Shown here piece after piece: positions 49,618 through 63,300 of a DNA stretch of 64,000 bases. The stretch comes from Udeniomyces pyricola (taxonomy: Eukaryota; Basidiomycota; Tremellomycetes; Cystofilobasidiales; Mrakiaceae), in NCBI GenBank assembly GCA_039545295.1, contig BCIK01000027.1, positions 87,781 to 151,780 on the forward strand, written 5' to 3'. Both the position numbers and the translations under genes were made by a program. Below the pieces are notes generated by a model. That model ran no database searches and was not told where the DNA came from. It saw nothing but the letters and a program-made list of their open reading frames with translations. How positions within the stretch are numbered: position 1 is the first letter of the stretch; each line of letters starts with the position of its first letter.

Positions 49618-51594
49618 TTAGAAGATCGGAACAAAGTCTACGGAGAGCAAGAAGAAGAAGAAGGAGAAAAGGAGGGAGATGATGGCAGAAAACGAAATGA
49701 ACAACACACAGAAGCAGTGATGAGTGGTGAGTCAGCATCTCTTCTTCTCCAAGCACTCATAGGAGAAAGACAGAAAGGCTGCTCCCAAAGAGACAGAGAG
49801 CGAGAACAAGATCAAAGAAGATGAAGGAGAAAAAAAGAAGTCCGTACCTTGTATGCGGTCCTTTGCGTCCTGGGCGATACACTCGGCGATCCAGGTCAAG
49901 CTCCGGATCTCCTGCTCTTTGAGCTTGACGAAGCTGAAAAAGATGCCATACTGGAACTGCTGAAGGAACGTCTGCTTGTTGAGCTCGACGTCGTACCTAA
50001 AGAAGCGATCTTCCAAACTCAAACCTCCCTCCCCACCACTGGCCCCGTTGCTGTGGCCATTAGCGCCCCCACCCGTACCCCCCTCAAAGAACGCCCTGTA
50101 CTCCATCACGCCATCACACACGCCCTTGACTTGGTCAACGTCGTCCGCTCGAGCGAGGGCGTTGTTACCCTCAGGGTAGAGCCTGCCGAACGACGGAAAG
50201 AGCCTCGCTCGACGCTCCTTGGAAAGATCGGTGTTGAACGAGTTGAGGGTGATGTTGATGGATCGGCGATCGGCTTCGAACGAGAGGAGACGCGACATGA
50301 TCTCGGACGTCGGCGACGGGAGCGTTTGGACAAAGGAATGGAAGTCCTCGAGGTAGGCTTTATAGAGCGTGTTACGAATGATTTCGATGTTGAGATCGTC
50401 GAGATCCTGAGCAGAGAGGCAGTCTCGGAAGTACGGGGCTGCCGAGGGGAAGGACGGGTGGAAGGCAACGATGAACCGAACGTTAGCCAAACAAACCCTT
50501 CTATCATGCAATTGGGACCCTATCGTCACTCCACCGACCCAGCCGGAAATCTGTCTCCAGGAGATCTAAAGCTTACCCAAGGGAGTCTCGACCAGGACGC
50601 TCTGGTAGAGTTCCTCAACGTTCGTCGCGACGCACAACGCCGGCATCGTGTCAAAGACGCCCAACGGATGGCATCGATCGAGCAGCTCGCGCGTGTCTCG
50701 TTCATGCAGTGTACCGAGGGTAAGAAGAATGACGTTGTCAATCATGTAGGCATAGCTATGGTAATAACAAAGGTTTCCAAGAATAACGAGTCGGTTTAAC
50801 TCAGATATCCCGGACGGTCGAGAACTTACGACGCAGGGTTGAAAGGAGGGAGAGAGGGGAGAAGGTAGGAAGTGTGCTCACGTCATGTAGTCCAGGAAAG
50901 TCGCTAGAGGCTCGACAGCATTCGATCGGATGTAATTGAACTCGGAAACGAGCTTCTCAGTAGCCTTCAAGTGTAAACATCGTGCACAGTGTTGTCAGAC
51001 GCGTTTCTGGCGATTCAAGAAGAGAGGCAAGGGGGATATGGAGAAAGGTATGCCAGCGTACCTTGTCGGCAATGGTGGCCGTACTGATGGGCAAGGGTTC
51101 GTTGGCCAGAAAGTTGCCGTAGTCTGTCGAAGAGAGTTGAAGTCGGAAGTCTACGTGATAGGTGTATGCATACGCGGGGTCCAGAGTACGATAGCTTCAG
51201 CAACACGAGTTGTACGAGAAGAAGACTAAGAGAGAAGGGACGCGAGCCGTCCGCGCACGATGCCCATCGAACGGGTCAAAGCGGGAAAGATGGGATGAGA
51301 CGGAAGGGTGTTCGCGTAACGGACCTTCAAGCGACTCGCACTGGGTGAGGTTGTTGTAGTTGGACTGAGTGAGAAGGGCATTCTTGTATCCGCGGACGAT
51401 GCCTTCGAGGAAGCCGGTGTCGGACTAAATTGGATGAAGGGAAGGGAGGGATGCAGACAGAATAGGGGAGGAAGGTTGGAGATGGAGGGGATGTGGGGAG
51501 GGGGATTGAAGGGGTGGAATGAGCGGTGAGGATAAGGTGCGTGAGGATGGGACATCGGGTGAGAAGCGCTCACGTTGAAAAAAAGAGATTCCAT
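49618..51594 (-). CDS. VMA6: V-type H+-ATPase subunit d (Vma6)
   Basis: A 360-residue protein from seven exons: 51574-51594, 51325-51424, 51062-51150, 50882-50964, 50577-50755, 49848-50438 and 49618-49637. Signature blocks: [116 protein letters not shown] and the extreme C-terminus DFVPIF. This cup-shaped subunit sits on the c-ring of the V0 sector and links it to the central stalk. The first exon is 21 nt and the last 20 nt; the last was found by its conserved ending and correct phase. A Gly/Asn/Ser loop ([20 protein letters not shown]) is longer than in yeast. The exon at 50964 uses an AAG acceptor. Confidence 0.96.
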
Positions 51595-52655
51595 GCTGCT
51601 GGTTGGTTGAGGGAGGTGAGGAAGAGGAAACGATGGCCAAGAGGAAAGGGAAGCAGCGGTATAGGGGATCGTTCGGATCAACGGCGGCGGACGAGGTGGA
51701 GGGGGAGAGCAAGGGAGAGCGACATCATCGATGCCAACGCGCACCGCCTCTGAAGCAGTACTGGTTGCCAGCGTTTTGATCCATGTATGCATATATATCC
51801 CCGGATTCGATTACAGTCTCAGTGCTTTCACAATCAACTATCGGTCAAACCAGTGAGGAACAGACATTTCGTGTCGATCGTGAACAGGAGCGCGAAGGCG
51901 AAAAAGAACGGGTCATGAGGAAACACTAGCTAGTAGTAAAGGACCGGAAAGAAACCGGAGAACCGGAAACGGGTCGAATCGTAGCCACAAGAACGGACGA
52001 AAGGGACGGGTGTAAGGAAAAAGGAGCGAGGAGACCAGAGGACATAACCAAAGAGAGAGCGAGAGGTGAGATGGATGGAAATCAATCAGAAAGATCGACG
52101 AGACAAGGAATCCGAGACAAAACAATGGTCGCAGGCAAAAAGACACAGGAAGAAGAGAAGCGGTCCTAGTCCGAACAAAGACAAAAAAAAAAAAAAAAAA
52201 AAAAGGAGATTTGCTAGATGACGGTCAGCAGAGAAAGAAAGGACCATCGGCAAGAAGCCAAGCAGAGTCAAGGTGAGGCAAACGTAGGGCCCAAAGGCGC
52301 GGAGACAGCAGGTGAATCGCATAGTGACGGAGAATGAGAAGGCCGAGAAGCGCATGTTCGGGCTAGTTTGTTGCTGTGAAAAGCAGTGGTTTGAGGTGAG
52401 AGACGTCATGTTGGGTGATGTGAAGGCTAGTGAGCTGTCGGTCCGAGTGGGGAAGAATGGAAAGAAAGGAAGGCTGAGTAGGATATGGATCCTAAAGGAG
52501 AGAGAGGGCTAGAGCGTTGCTGACGATCACAGCATGTACTAGCGAGGTATTTACCGCTGTGTCGGAGAGGACAGAATGTATCGAGAAAAGGGGCAACGAA
52601 GGAGACAGGGGTGACTGTGGAATCGGGCAGGCATCCGAAAACTCTTCTTCCCTCT
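51595..52655. other. Intergenic between Rho2 3' end and Vma6 start
   Basis: These 1,061 bases hold the Vma6 promoter and the Rho2 3' UTR. There is an A homopolymer at 52183-52204. No conserved exon was recognised. Confidence 0.5.
52183..52204 (+). repeat. Poly-A run
   Basis: Twenty-two consecutive A in the Rho2-Vma6 intergenic region. Confidence 0.9.
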
Positions 52656-55077
52656 CTACAGGATTACGCAACATCCTCCCGAACCCTCCTCTTTTTCCTT
52701 TTTCCTCCTTCTGCTATCCGCACTGACTTTCTCGCGCTCTGCCGCTCCCGACCGCCTCTCTACACTGACTCCACCGCCCGTTGGGGCCCCGGCATCTTCT
52801 CGGACAAGCATTGAGGCACGAGTGGCCGCTTCAAAGACGTCGTCGACACCAATATTGAGAAGGGAGGAGCACTCGTGATACGACCTAATGGAGAGAGATT
52901 GTTGAGTTCGTAGACCCTGTGAATGAAAGGAGAAAAGACGGATAGTACCGAGGGAACGAAAAGGGATAACCAGATGAATTCAGGTGAGAGACAAAAGGCG
53001 ACGTTTAGAGCAGAGATATATAAAGGGTGACAAGCTGGTCAGCATACATCTCTGCGACCATAGACATGATCAAGAACCAAAGCGTTGAAGCAGAAGAATA
53101 GAAGAAACAACACGCTATGAGCAATCAAAGCGAGACATACCTCAGCTGTTTGAACGAAGCGCGAGGGATCTGTACGCTCGTGCTCGGGTGCTCGATCTCT
53201 TAGGTCTGATTTGCACCCAACCTGAACCACCCGTGACAAGATGCAAATCGGTATAGCAGACGTCCATCAGTCAGCTTGTCTCGCTTGCGGTCAAACGCTC
53301 AAGTAGGATGAATGTGGACTATGACTGACCAGAATGACAGGGATATTGGGCCCACAAATCGACCGGACCTCTTCGATCCACTACAAAATAACGGCGCCCA
53401 GTTAAGGCCTTCAATTTCCGCGAGGCAAAGTGGTAGGAAACATATAGGGGTCTCAGGGTGAAAGCGGAAGACCGACCTTGACAGTAACGTTATCTAGACT
53501 ATCCGGGGTGTCAATCGAGAAGGCGATAAGGATGATGTGCGCTTTTGAGTAACTCAGTGGTCTCAATCTCTGTATCAATCATTGAATTGACACTTCAAGG
53601 TTAGTCACGTCGCGTGATGGCAATTGCGATCAACACAAACACCGAGTACGTACCTCGTACTCCTCCTGCCCGGCCGTATCCCAAAGCGCGAGTTGGACAG
53701 GCTTGCCATCCAGCTGAATCTCGGCAACGTAATTCTCGAAGATGGCTTTGAGCGCAAGAAAAGTTGGTTGAAGCCGAGGGGTGTCAGCGCTGATGTATGC
53801 GGGTAAAGACATCCAAAAGTAGGGATCGCAAGAGAGAAAGGTAACTCACTAGGTTCCTAGAGAGGATCAAGCGAGCGCATGCCGCAAACGGAACCGACGA
53901 GATACCATTCAGTAACCAATCTTGAACAGTGACAACTATTGATCCTGATTCGTCGTTCAGCCCCAGCAGGGGGGAAGGGGGGGGGTTAAATCAAGGGTAC
54001 ATGCACAGGCGTTCTCGGACTCGTTACGCAGCCGAGCCATCCTGACCCCCTGCGCGGTCGATCCTAGGACACCACTGCTACTATCCCTACCTCTACAAGC
54101 AAATACATTCAAGCCTATACATGCGATACGGCATTCGACTTGGACAGAGGTACATGTGCCAGCGTCGATAGCGTATGTTCCTTCTTGAATGCCCTGTCGC
54201 CGCACCATAGGAACCTCTTCGGAGGCTAACTTTCCCAGGTGATTTCCCAATCCACCAGCCTACCCGGTTGGCCAATCTTTCGCCTCCACCGAGAACTGAG
54301 GCTTACATACACCCCTGCATAGTTCAACACTGAGCAGGTGCATATGCTGAGCATGCTACGACTACCGGTGCCATGGCACTGACAGCAACTGCTATGCCAA
54401 GATCCGACGAAACCCCGTCCGCGATTCTCTTTCCATCCTGGTTGACCTCAATTCTATCCAGCCGTGCCATTGTGGAATTGTTGGTCACGGATGAGAAACG
54501 AATATGACTCACATATTCCTTGGGAAACTCCCCCAGCGAAAAGACACAGAGCAGAGACGTCTTGCCACACGCACCGTCGCCTGAAGCCGGGGGTGACCAG
54601 TTGTTTGGTGAGAAGGATTGAGTCGATGAGGCGTGGAGTGAAGGTAGAGGGAGTCGGATGTCGCGAAGTAGATGTAAAGTCAGAGCAGTTCCACCGATAT
54701 TTAGACCGAAGACACAGTACGGGTCGCCAACGCACCGACGATGACTATAGGGACGGAAGGTAGAAGAGTGCAGGGACGGTGATGAGGATGGAGAGAGAAA
54801 GTGCGGAGGAGGAGAGCGAGCCAGCGTTGGACATTCAGCAAAGCACGATCACAAAGCAGGCAGCAAGAGAAGGGATCAGACTTACCAAGCTTCCTTCGAA
54901 TCTGTAAAGACGGTCGAATGCGCAGGGAGATACAAGCAGAAGAGAAGGGGGAGAGGCAAGCAAGGCAATGAGACGTCAGGTTTGGGCGGAGAGTTACCGG
55001 GGCGGAAACCAGAGATTGACGCGAAAGGCATCCTTTGCGCTGGGTTAACGCACGACGTTTGCGCTTGATGAAGCCAT
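52656..55077 (-). CDS. RHO2: Rho-family small GTPase Rho2, with microexons
   Basis: A 233-residue GTPase from ten exons: 55054-55077, 54886-54901, 54736-54744, 54513-54580, 53850-53856, 53654-53745, 53477-53569, 53330-53380, 53141-53221 and 52656-52916 (702 nt). Motifs: [20 protein letters not shown] (P-loop), [15 protein letters not shown] (switch I/effector), [20 protein letters not shown] (switch II), [10 protein letters not shown] (guanine specificity) and ECSSL. The tail [18 protein letters not shown] has a polybasic stretch and a CVIL box, predicting geranylgeranylation. [20 protein letters not shown] and [17 protein letters not shown] favour Rho2 over Rho1 or Cdc42. Family role: cell-wall glucan synthesis and polarity at the plasma membrane. 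Three exons are only 16, 9 and 7 nt long; leaving any out breaks the frame or invariant residues. The exon at 53745 uses an AAG acceptor. Confidence 0.95.
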
Positions 55078-57363
55078 GATAGATTGTCAATGAGAAGCCT
55101 TCGATGAACAAGGAAAAGTGAGCAGGGAGGGGTCGTGCTGGTTTGATGCGAGTGGGAAGACAGGGGGATGTTGGGTTGGGGCAGAGCTGGTTGCAGTCCC
55201 TTCGACGACGAGCTTTCGATTGATCATCACTGTGCACCCATCATGCACCAACACCGCATCCGCGTATAATACCCGGCGCCGCACGTACAATTGCGCAAAC
55301 CAGAAGACCAAGCATATAAACATATGAATATGTATTGTCAAGGAACGTAACGTTGTTATTCGCGTCGTCGACACCTGTGCAGTGTCGGCCGTTCGCATGT
55401 CCATCTTATAACGGCTTCTTTCCTATCTATAAATTAAGCCTCTGTCGCAATCGTCTGCTATCTTAGTCCGGCCGCGGTACAGCGTCGCGCGTGTCGACTC
55501 GACTGGAGTATATAAATTCTGGAAGACGTACGTTGGACGTTGGAGGACGTCGTCTCGTCATTATCATAAGCCAATTGGACCCGGTTTGAGACGGTTTGCT
55601 TGGACGCGACCCGACATAAGGTGAACCAGGCTACCAAGCTAGCTAGATGGAAGCAACTGCAGTGGACGCAGATTTGCATCCTGTGCGCGTGCGTCATAGT
55701 GCACAGGAGCCAACATGAGATATGGGCATGCTATTTAATGATCATAAGCTGGAGGAGTCATGCTACTAGTTATGCATGCATCAACTTGCATCAGCATGGA
55801 CTGCAAGCCGAAATATCGGATATTGAATCCGTGTGCAGTGCGCGATTCCAAACATCCAATATCCAATACGTCACGAATCCACGGACCACTCGACACGTCG
55901 ACGGACAACAGATCAACAGACTTCCGATCTTCAAACACCGTTATGAACTGTTCCCTTTGATCAACATCGCTAACGTCACATCAATTGCTTCCCGTTGGCC
56001 CTACTATATAACAGAGCCGACTAGGGCCGAGAAGCTCGCGGCCCAGGTCGCTCATGAGATGATGAGATTTAATATCGAGCTTCAGATCTTCAGATCATGT
56101 CGGATCCACGATATCAACGATCTGAATATCTGAACGTCTTGATCGAGGGTCTCAACGATTTCAACGACGTACGTCTGGCCTCGACTACGCGCGCATGCAG
56201 TCTCCTTGGCGATCTAGCTGATGGGACGAAAGCTGCTCGGCCAAAAGATCACATACAGGATAGACCTGGCGGCTGATCAAGTGTGTGAAGCGAATTATCT
56301 AACAAAACAGATTTGATGATGAATGAGACGACGAATCATAGTACATGATGATTATATGTTCGAACATCATGATAATCACCATGATTGATCGATTCGATTC
56401 AATCGATCACGCGCGTCCGCGCCCAGTTGGGGTGAGCGAGCTACTAACCGATGTTGGACTCCCGGCTCACGTGCGGAAGACGGTCGCCAGTACCAGTTCC
56501 GGTCGACGCCGAGCACGAGAACAAGCGACTCGTGGTACTAATCTTGGGCAACGAATCATGCATACTAAAATTTGAAAGGGCACACATACTGTATGGAGGG
56601 AACATCAGGCATTGGTCAAACGTCAAGTCGACTGTCGTGATAGAAACCACTGTTGCAATGCATGAAGTGCATCCATCGATCAGCGCGAGAGAGAAGCTTG
56701 TGAGCTCGCGCAGGCTCGCGCTGGATAAGGTCGGCCGTGAGTAAAGCTCATGACGAGCCCTAGAGGAAGGCCCAGCCCGAGGATGAGCACACCTCCGTCC
56801 TTCTCGACGGACTGGCTCCCTTATACAGACGACGACGACGACGACGACGACTTCCACCACCCGACTTCGACACATCGATAGCACAAACCTCTCACATCTC
56901 TTCATCCCACCTCCAGCCACCGGTATCACATCCTCACCTGTGCATCAGCGCCCCATCGTCCGTCTGTTCAGTCGGATCGAAGCAAAGTCACCCCTCCCCA
57001 GTCCTTTCTAAACACGCCTCGTCATCTCCCTCTTGTCCGTTCACAAGCTTCACTCCTCACTCCCTTCGCCCTCAGTCGTCCCTCGGGTAGCACACTCACG
57101 TTCCATTCACCTTCTTGCTCTCACTCCAGCTTATCTCCGGGCCCCATCTGCAGACCAAAGTGTCATCATCATCTGGGAACGCCGATCCTCCTTCTGCCTG
57201 CCATCCTCCGCCAAACTTGACCCTCCGTTCGCCTTACATCGCTGCTTAGACCTCGCTCAGTTCAGCTTTACTTCCTCTCCTGTTCACTCAGCACTGGGCC
57301 CCTCGGACGTTCCTTCCCTCTTCTCTCCCGTGCTCACCAAGTCGTTTAGCTCCGGCCACCATC
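55078..57363. other. Long intergenic region between Rho2 and TSC2
   Basis: At 2,286 bases this is the longest gene-free stretch. It must hold the divergent promoters of Rho2 and TSC2. From about 55480 to 56400 it is richer in AT and in palindromic words (GCATGC, GATCGATC, CATGAT) than the coding DNA around it. A GAC repeat lies at 56828-56852. The last 300 bases are C/T-rich, like the TSC2 leader. I see no coding exon and no tRNA box pattern, but a non-coding RNA cannot be excluded. Confidence 0.5.
56828..56852 (+). repeat. (GAC)n trinucleotide repeat
   Basis: About eight GAC units in the TSC2 upstream region. Confidence 0.85.
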
Positions 57364-60300
57364 ATGCCTCCCCCCGTCGTCAGAGGAGCTACCTCTTCTT
57401 CCAGTAGTCGAGACCGAGATGAAGGAAATGAACCCGTTCGAAGTGAGTTGTCAGGACAAGTTGGGTAACAAAACAAACCACGCCGACGGCCAGTAGAGAT
57501 CCCAAGTGGCTTAGAGGGTCAATCAAACGAACACAGGATCGCGAGAAAGCGGCATGAAGCGCGAGGCTGATCGACCTTTAACTTTGCCTCTTTTCTCTCC
57601 CTCTCGAATCCTTTGCCTATTGAATCGTTCACTTCTCCGTCTTCAGGCACTTTTCTTGGTAACTTATTTGGTCGCAGAACAGTCTCTCCAACCTTTCGGC
57701 GTCTCGGTCTACCATCCCACGACCACCCGCCGTCTCATCATCACGTTGTTTCCCCACTTCCAGGCTTGGCAGCCAGTCTAGAACCGCCCGGCTTGATCCA
57801 CCAGCCTTTGAGCTCTACCTCTTCATCTTCGCATCCCACCCGACAGTCGGTAGTCCTATCCTCGGCTGCGAAAGAACGCGAGCAACGAGATCGCGAGCTC
57901 GCCAATGTCGATTCTCATCATCTCGTCTGGGCTCTTCTTGAGGACTGTTCGGCTGAGATTGGTCGCTGGGAAGGAGCTGAGAGTGTTGAAAGCCTCGTCC
58001 GGGCCCTCACTGAACGTATCAAACGAGCAAGAGACTTCTTTGAACTCTTTCCACCACTCAACACGACAGCGAGAGCGACAGCAGCAGCGGGCACGCCCGC
58101 TGTCGATACCGACAGCGACAGTCTCCTCACCCATCCTCCTCGCAACTCGAGTGGTCCGATGCCACTATCAGCTTCAACGCCCTTGACACCGACGTGCACG
58201 CTCGCCAAGCCTGACGATTTTATTCCTGTTCTTCTCAAGATTCTCTGCACCCTTCTCATCACGACGTCGCCCCTTCCCATTCGGCTCTCGGGTTTTGACC
58301 TCCTCTCGACCTACCTCGCATCACCCAAGGGCGTTCTGCCCCCCAACAGTATCCCCCCGGCAGACCTTGGGTCTTTCCTCAAGCTTGTTGTTGATCGTAG
58401 AGAGTCTGGTATGGAAGATATTGAGGCTCGTGTCAAGTGCATCAAGGCCCTCGTCGAAGGCGGGGATGGCACGTGGGACGGCTGGGGCAACTGGAGTGAG
58501 GTCGTTGGGACACTGAAAGGGTGGCAGGAAGACCTCCAAACGGCGTGGGAGATTGAAATGGCAGAGGAGGAGATCTCTGGTCCGACTAAGGTAAGTGAAG
58601 GGCAGGGCAGGCGTACATGGTGTGCGCGAACTGTCCAGCAGAATTGTGCGACGCGAGAGGAAAAGTTGATGCACGAACAGACGGAACATCGGAGCGAAGC
58701 ACGCAATCAGCTCTAACGAGACTAAAACCGAGCCTTGAACCTCTGCTGTATGATCTCCTACTTGTATAGTTTTCCGCAACGCTTCAACCACATCAGCACC
58801 TTCCCGCCCTGTCTCAGACGCTCGAGCTTCTGCGACTCATCATTCAAAACCGAACCAAGCTCTTTTCGCCAATCGACTTGCACGCGATCGTCTCAGTCTC
58901 CTCTCACCTGGCTTGGTCGGCCCTCAAATTGACGACGACGCTCTCCTCGGCGATCCCACAAGAGGATATCGTCGAAGTCTACACCGTCAAGAAGCCGAGG
59001 CGCGATTCCGAAGCAAGCGTCACCACCCAACCCGAGGGGCTGGGTCTCTTTGAGAGTGTTAAGGAGAGTGCCGGCCAGGTCATCCGGGGCCGGCTTGGTC
59101 GTTTCACAGGAGGTGGCAGCGGAAGTCCCAGTAATACAGGAGGAGGCAGTGGAGCCGTTAGCAGAAGTCGAAGCCTTTCGAAAAAGGCTCCTGCAACGAC
59201 GTCGACGAGCTTCAACTCGTCCAACACGCCGGCTCCAGTTCCGAGCAAGATACATGCCTCGACCCCCCTCTCGCCTGTCGCGTCCAACCCTTCGAGTACC
59301 GGGACGACCTCGTATCCTTCGACGTTCTCCCATCTCGCGTCCATTGTACCACCACCGCCACCGCCATCTGTCCACCCTCTCTGCTCTTCCTTCATCTCCC
59401 TCATTCAGACGCTCACTCGAACCTCGTTCTGCCCTCCAAGCGTTATCGGGCCGGCTATCAGGCTGCTGTTTGCGATGCTCAGCGTCGGAGGCGAGACAGG
59501 GGACCGGGCTTGGCTGCTCGTCGTCGACCTCTTTGGCAAGGCCTACAGCGCCCGGTTCCGGCTTGCTCTCAGGGATTGCCTTGCGGGTACGGGAGAAAGA
59601 GCAAAGCTTGTCAGCCAATCCTGGGGGGAGCCAGAGGATTGGGACGTGGTAGTTACTCGAGGAGCCGTCGTGTAAGTCCGCAAGATCCCGCGTGGCACGT
59701 TCTTTTTACTGGTACCGTCAATTTTTGAATGCGTACCGGATGGACGTCAGGCCAATGGCTGACTGGTTGGCTTTGTTACGCTCTTCTTCCCGAACACCAG
59801 CTGTATTCGGCTGGCGCTTCAAGAGTCGAACCGATTGCGGCGTGCCAAGTTTCAGCCTCCGATTCACGAAGACATGTCGGGTTCTGTCGCCTCACTACCT
59901 CCAGGTGGTCCAGGATCGAGTCACAACAATCCCTCGGCGTTTAGTATCGAGGGACTTGAGCTTGGCTCGTTCGACGTCCAACTCCGCTCCGCCATGGCCG
60001 TCAACCGAAGCGCAGCCTCGGCTTTGACAGATGACGAACGGGACCTCTGGCAGGCCGTCGACACCGAGGTTTTGCGCGTGCTCGAGGACATTCTCGAAGC
60101 GTCTGGCGAGGAAGGAATGGACGCCGTGTTGGGCGATGGAGACATCATGGTCGAGACCATGGAGTGCGCCAAAGGTTGGGTTGAGAAGTATAGGTGCGGA
60201 CCACCCCTTTCTCTATGTCGCTGCTGATCTAGGATTCAAGTCATGTCTGGCATGAGGCTTGAGGGAAGCTGACGAGATGATGCTGATTGACGGACTTTTT

Positions 60301-63300
60301 TTTTTCGGTGCTCCACAGGTTCCCCGACGGCAAGCCTTTTGTCCTTCGACGAGAGCGCGAAGTTGATCCATCAGTCCTGACAACCTCGTCCATAGTCAAC
60401 CTCTTCTCCCGTCTCACCCGCCTCCTACCTCGACGCCTCCGAGGTCACGACCCAGACAATCCTTATTTTCGCCTTCCTCGTCGCCTGACATCGCTTCTTC
60501 TCGACCTCGCGTCGCTCAATCTCTCCGAAGATGCATCAAAGCTCGTCGTCGAGCATTTCCAAATCGAAGACCTGTGTCTGCCGTTTCACGCAGCCTGGAT
60601 CGACAATCTCAACCGTCTCGTCCGAGCCTTCTACAACCCGGCTCCGACGTCCCACCCACGGGACTACCCCGACGCAAGAAAAGCGACGGCCTATCTCGTC
60701 TTTACCCACGTCTACACGCGTGTCAAGTTCTCGACCGAAAATCGAACGCGACTTCTCGAGGAGGTCATCCTGCCACTGCTTGACGCAACGCTGGATCGCG
60801 AACGCATACCCGAGATTGCCGAGCTGGCGTTCTCGACCCTCGTAGACGCGGCTGTCTTTGAGAGCTGGCAGAGAGACAAGGAGGCGAAAGCCCGAAGCGA
60901 GAGGGCGGCCGAGAGTGGTGGGTACTCGTCGAGCGACAGCGCCGAGGCACAAGGTTCAACTGCCAAGGGGTGCTTTGAGGCTATCACCAAGCTGCTCGTT
61001 AAGATCGGGTCGTCTTCGACCTGTGGTAGCGTCATTCGATCGTGGGTTTACATCTCTATGTTTCCTCTCGTCATCGTCTCTTATTTTCTTCCCGTTCTTG
61101 CATCTTATCGATGCTGATAATCCAATCCCGGAAATTGTCAACCCTTTACGTTCTCTCTCTTGAATCCGCAGAAGGCACGATTACTCATCACCGACGCTCA
61201 GCTTCTCCCATTCTAATGTCCCCATTTCGCCTATCCTATCACCCATCGCGAGTGCAGCCGAGAACCTCCCCTCGCTTTCGTCACTCTCCTTCTTGAACGA
61301 TACCACCTCGCCCATCTCTCCTGGCTCAGACCACAGCAACTTCACCACATTTGCCTCCCGGCATCGATCAGCAGCCCCGAACCCGGTGCCGTCGCCATCG
61401 CCCGCTCGCACACCTACGCCCCCAACACACGCCCATTGCAAGTCGGTTCGAGCATCACAAGCGCTCATTTCTGTCTTCACTCGTCTCACGTTTGGCTCGA
61501 CAACATCTCTCCTCAACAAGAATCGAATTCGGTCGCTCTCCTCGTGTCGCGCCCTGGATATCTTCCAGGAGATGCTCGATTTGCTTCGGCCGCACGAGTC
61601 ACCTGTCTCGACCAGGACAGCATCGCCCTCCCGGAAGTCGATCGATCAGCTCCATCATCCGCGACTGCACTCGTCATGCCCGCGAGGTCGGCTTGTCCTA
61701 CTGCAATGGCTTCTCCGCCTTCGCGCCGACACTCAACACCGCGTCTTCCTCGTCCCCAAACCTGATGCAGCTGCGACAGCCTCCCTCCTCGGACGGGCGA
61801 GACGAGCGGACCGACCTGCCACTGGAGGAGGGCTTGGCGTGAACGAGAGTAGCGAGGCGACCGATGCCCTCAAGAAAGTTTCGGAAAGAGAAGAACGAGG
61901 TCGCAACTTTTCTCGCGGCCGACGCGAGGGCAGCCGAAGTCGATCGAGGATACCCGAGCTTGGCTCGTCGCGCGAGATTGCTGAGAACCCGTTGTGGTTT
62001 GAGGAGGACGAGCCCACGTTTGAGCTCCCCGCCGACTCGACGCCTGCGACGGGCATGAACACCTTTGATCCCGATCGCGTCGTTCATGCCGATCAGGATC
62101 GTTCGATCCTACCTCAAGGCGTGTGGCTGCTGGTCGCTGAGTATTTGACAATGCTCATCGAACTTCTCAGTGACGAATCGGACTGGGAGCTCGTCTCGTT
62201 TGTTCTCGTTCACCTCCCGCTTCAGCTCGTCAACCAGCACTTTTTCTGTGGCCCTCGCTCGCGAGAAGCGGTCCAAAACTTGCTCAATAATTTGTGCATC
62301 TGGCTTGGACCGGGGGGTTCCCTGCCCATCGGGCGCCATCTCCCCTCGGGACTCAAGAAGACAGACCTTTCCGCCGTTGCGTACCAAACGCTCGACGTGC
62401 TTGTGAGCTACCACCGCCAGTTCTCTTCGGCGCAGCACGTCTCGATCGTCAAGGCCTTCCACGCGGGTATCTCGGCCAACGAGACGACCGCCAAAGTCTG
62501 CATCCAAGCCCTCACGACAGCCGTTCACGATCTTGGCTCAGCTCTCGCCAAGCATTTGCCAGAAATTCTGACGACACTCTCGGCTCTGCACTCCAACATG
62601 GCCATCTCCATTCACACGCTCGAATTCATCTCGGCCGCGTGTCACAACACTTCTCTCTACACCAACTTTACCAACGACCACTTTGAGACTGTTTTTGCTG
62701 TCGCCCTCAACATCATCACCACGCACCACGACTCGGTCACTAGCCAGCCCGCATCCAACGAATCCCTCGCCGTCATCTCGGCTTACGTCACCTCGCAACA
62801 TCTTCTGCAATTCGCATACGCCGCCATCTACCCTTGGTTCCTTGCCTTGCCCGTCAGGCAGCGCGCGGCATTTGTGCCCTTTATCGTCAGCAAGCTCGTC
62901 CAAGCGAAGCGCTCGCCCGACGACGAGGACGAGCGCTCTGAAGTATGCATGGACTTCCTTCATCGGTACACATACTCCAACGCTGACCCCAAGCCGGCTG
63001 CCTCGTTCATGGGTGATCTCGTCATGCCATCGCCGACGGCTGCTTCTGGAGGAGGGGCGGAAGACGAGGATATCGTCACCAAGCACTGGGCTCTCGGCAA
63101 CGCGTTCCTGACCATCCACGCCAACAAGCGCACCGGGTGGGGAAAGATTGAGACGAAGCGACCGTCCGGAACGGTTTCAATGATCCTCAAGCTCGAAAAC
63201 GTACCACTTATCGGGCTTGGTAACGACGAAGCCGATCTTGTCTCGCTCTCGGCCGTTCTCGTTGGAGATGGCAACCCGGAAATCGTCTCAAAATTGGTGC

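Noticed and set aside
49253..49756. Hydrophobic 167-residue minus-strand frame overlapping the end of Vma6
   Set aside because: Leucine/Ser-rich only because the opposite strand is purine-rich; the true Vma6 last exon (DFVPIF) lies in it in another frame.
53480..53860. Direct start of Rho2 at a [11 protein letters not shown] frame near 53812
   Set aside because: It would lack the P-loop; the upstream exons restore a complete GTPase in phase.
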